Source: an uncultured Prevotellaceae bacterium (GTDB lineage: Bacteria > Bacteroidota > Bacteroidia > Bacteroidales > Bacteroidaceae). Taken from it: a DNA stretch of 33,112 nucleotides. The translations under genes were made by a program, and so were the position numbers. The DNA lies in NCBI GenBank assembly GCA_947168395.1, contig CAMVLT010000044.1, positions 1 through 33,112 on the forward strand, read 5' to 3'. Shown piece after piece: positions 32,357 to 33,112 of the stretch. The first letter of the stretch is position 1; each line of letters begins with the position of its first letter. The notes below the pieces were generated by a model. That model did not search any database. It was not told the origin of the DNA and saw nothing but the letters and a program-made list of their open reading frames with translations.

Positions 32357-33025
32357 ATGAAATATAAAGATTTCGAGGATGCTTTCTCGGCTGCAAGGCT
32401 CAATAAATACAAAAACGCGTGCGGCGGCAACACCAACAAAGCCCTGACGCTCTATCGACATAACGTAAAGTTGTGTCAGAAGTTCTATGGCGTGCTGAAC
32501 ATCTTCGAAATCATTCTCCGCAACGCTATTAACCAGCATTATGCCGCCCACTTCAACGATGCTGATTGGATTTACCACCAATTGCAGAGCGGTGGGATGC
32601 TGGAACACTCGCCGCATCAGCACGACACGCAGAATGACATCACAGCGATGGTGGCCAAAGGTAAATACACCCCCGACAAAGTGGTTGCATCAGTCAGCTT
32701 TGGCTTTTGGACGTACATGTTTACCAAAGTTCCCTTCCGGATCGGCGGTCAGTCCATCTTGCAGATATTTACAGGTCGGCAGACTGGTCTCGGGCAGAAG
32801 GCCATCTTCAAGGAACTACAGCAAATCAAGGCTTTCCGCAACCGCATCGCACACCATGAGCCCATTTGCTTCGATGCCACAGGACGCAAGAGCATGGTTT
32901 ATGCGCAGACGAACTATGCCCTCATTTTGAAATACATCGCCTTTCTCGGTTATGACAAAGACGACCTCCTCTTTGGCCTCGACGTGATGCCCGATGCCGT
33001 GATGAATAAGATCACGCAACTGTAG
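32357..33025 (+). CDS. Abi_2-family (AbiD/AbiF-like) HEPN protein, probable abortive-infection/toxin RNase
   Basis: 222 aa. Abi_2 family proteins (AbiD, AbiF) act in phage abortive infection and carry a HEPN RNase fold. Visible: an N-terminal helix pair with NIFEIILRNAINQHY (48-62; the E..LRN motif), SFGFWTYMF (114-122), and the HEPN catalytic Rx4H motif as Arg161...His166 in FRNRIAHHEPI. Length is on the short side of the family. No signal peptide, so cytoplasmic. Some members are paired with a nearby structured noncoding RNA that holds the toxin in check (established for AbiF-type systems, as I recall it). Here a strong hairpin lies 60-94 bp upstream, together with a consensus promoter on the opposite strand. 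A role in defence is inferred. Confidence 0.82.
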   Translation: MKYKDFEDAFSAARLNKYKNACGGNTNKALTLYRHNVKLCQKFYGVLNIFEIILRNAINQHYAAHFNDADWIYHQLQSGGMLEHSPHQHDTQNDITAMVAKGKYTPDKVVASVSFGFWTYMFTKVPFRIGGQSILQIFTGRQTGLGQKAIFKELQQIKAFRNRIAHHEPICFDATGRKSMVYAQTNYALILKYIAFLGYDKDDLLFGLDVMPDAVMNKITQL

Positions 33026-33076
33026 CCCCATTTATGCACCATTTGCCCCACCTTTGGGCAAAAAATTAAGCGAATT

Positions 33077-33094
33077 TCTAAAACTAGTTTTAGA
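33077..33094. repeat. 18-bp perfect palindrome near the window end
   Basis: TCTAAAACTAGTTTTAGA is a perfect inverted repeat with no spacer. Just upstream (about 33038-33058) a TTTGCCC/GGGCAAA hairpin follows the Abi_2 stop, and may be a weak terminator. No gene is visible in 33026-33112. Confidence 0.4.
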
Positions 33095-33112
33095 GTTGCA
33101 CCCTCGGCGACC

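Overview
The window looks like a chromosome segment of a gut- or rumen-type Prevotella relative (Bacteroidota). Three things point there: many promoters of the Bacteroidota form TTTG-N20-TAnnTTTG, secreted proteins ending in a Por/T9SS-type C-terminal sorting motif (a streptopain-like C10 protease and an MBG-repeat protein), and several secreted plant-glycan hydrolases. No rRNA, tRNA, IS element or CRISPR array was found. The genus call is an inference from gene content, not a match to a reference.

Layout. (1) 130-8188 (+): a two-gene surface module. The first gene encodes a 1703-residue multidomain C10 cysteine protease with a dockerin-like segment. The second, 4 bp downstream, encodes a 980-residue protein with a cohesin-like N-terminus and five 156-residue MBG repeats. 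(2) 8304-13162 (-): DUF2461 gene, GH2 beta-galactosidase, phytase-like esterase. (3) 13261-15170 (+): a TtcA-like PP-loop tRNA thiolase and an OmpA-family porin. (4) 15244-19079 (-): a compact operon of PLP aminotransferase, CDP-alcohol phosphotransferase, UPF0104 membrane protein and LicC/PntC-like cytidylyltransferase. It reads as a lipid head-group pathway. (5) 19219-30665 (+): GH51 arabinofuranosidase with its own terminator, then a tightly packed operon of GH9 glucanase, iron alcohol dehydrogenase, Gfo/Idh/MocA oxidoreductase, outer-membrane beta-barrel, GH43 enzyme and membrane-anchored LytTR regulator. Four helically phased palindromes lie just upstream of the GH9 promoter. (6) 30724-33112: an accessory region with a RelB/DinJ antitoxin beside a PIN toxin truncated to 29 codons, a possible small RNA, a GC-rich Crp/Fnr regulator, and an Abi_2-type HEPN protein whose leader holds a strong hairpin and a consensus promoter on the opposite strand.

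How the genes may work together. The carbohydrate genes suggest growth on arabinoxylan, beta-glucan or galactoside side chains, with no SusC/SusD pair in view. The head-group operon would make an activated amino-alcohol (or phosphonate) and attach it to a membrane lipid. The most interesting candidates for new biology are the Abi_2 protein with its hairpin and antisense promoter at 32231-33025, the head-group operon with its altered CDP-alcohol phosphotransferase signature, the dockerin-protease/cohesin-MBG pair, and the palindrome array at 20906-20989. All functional calls rest on motif reading by eye; no database search was possible.
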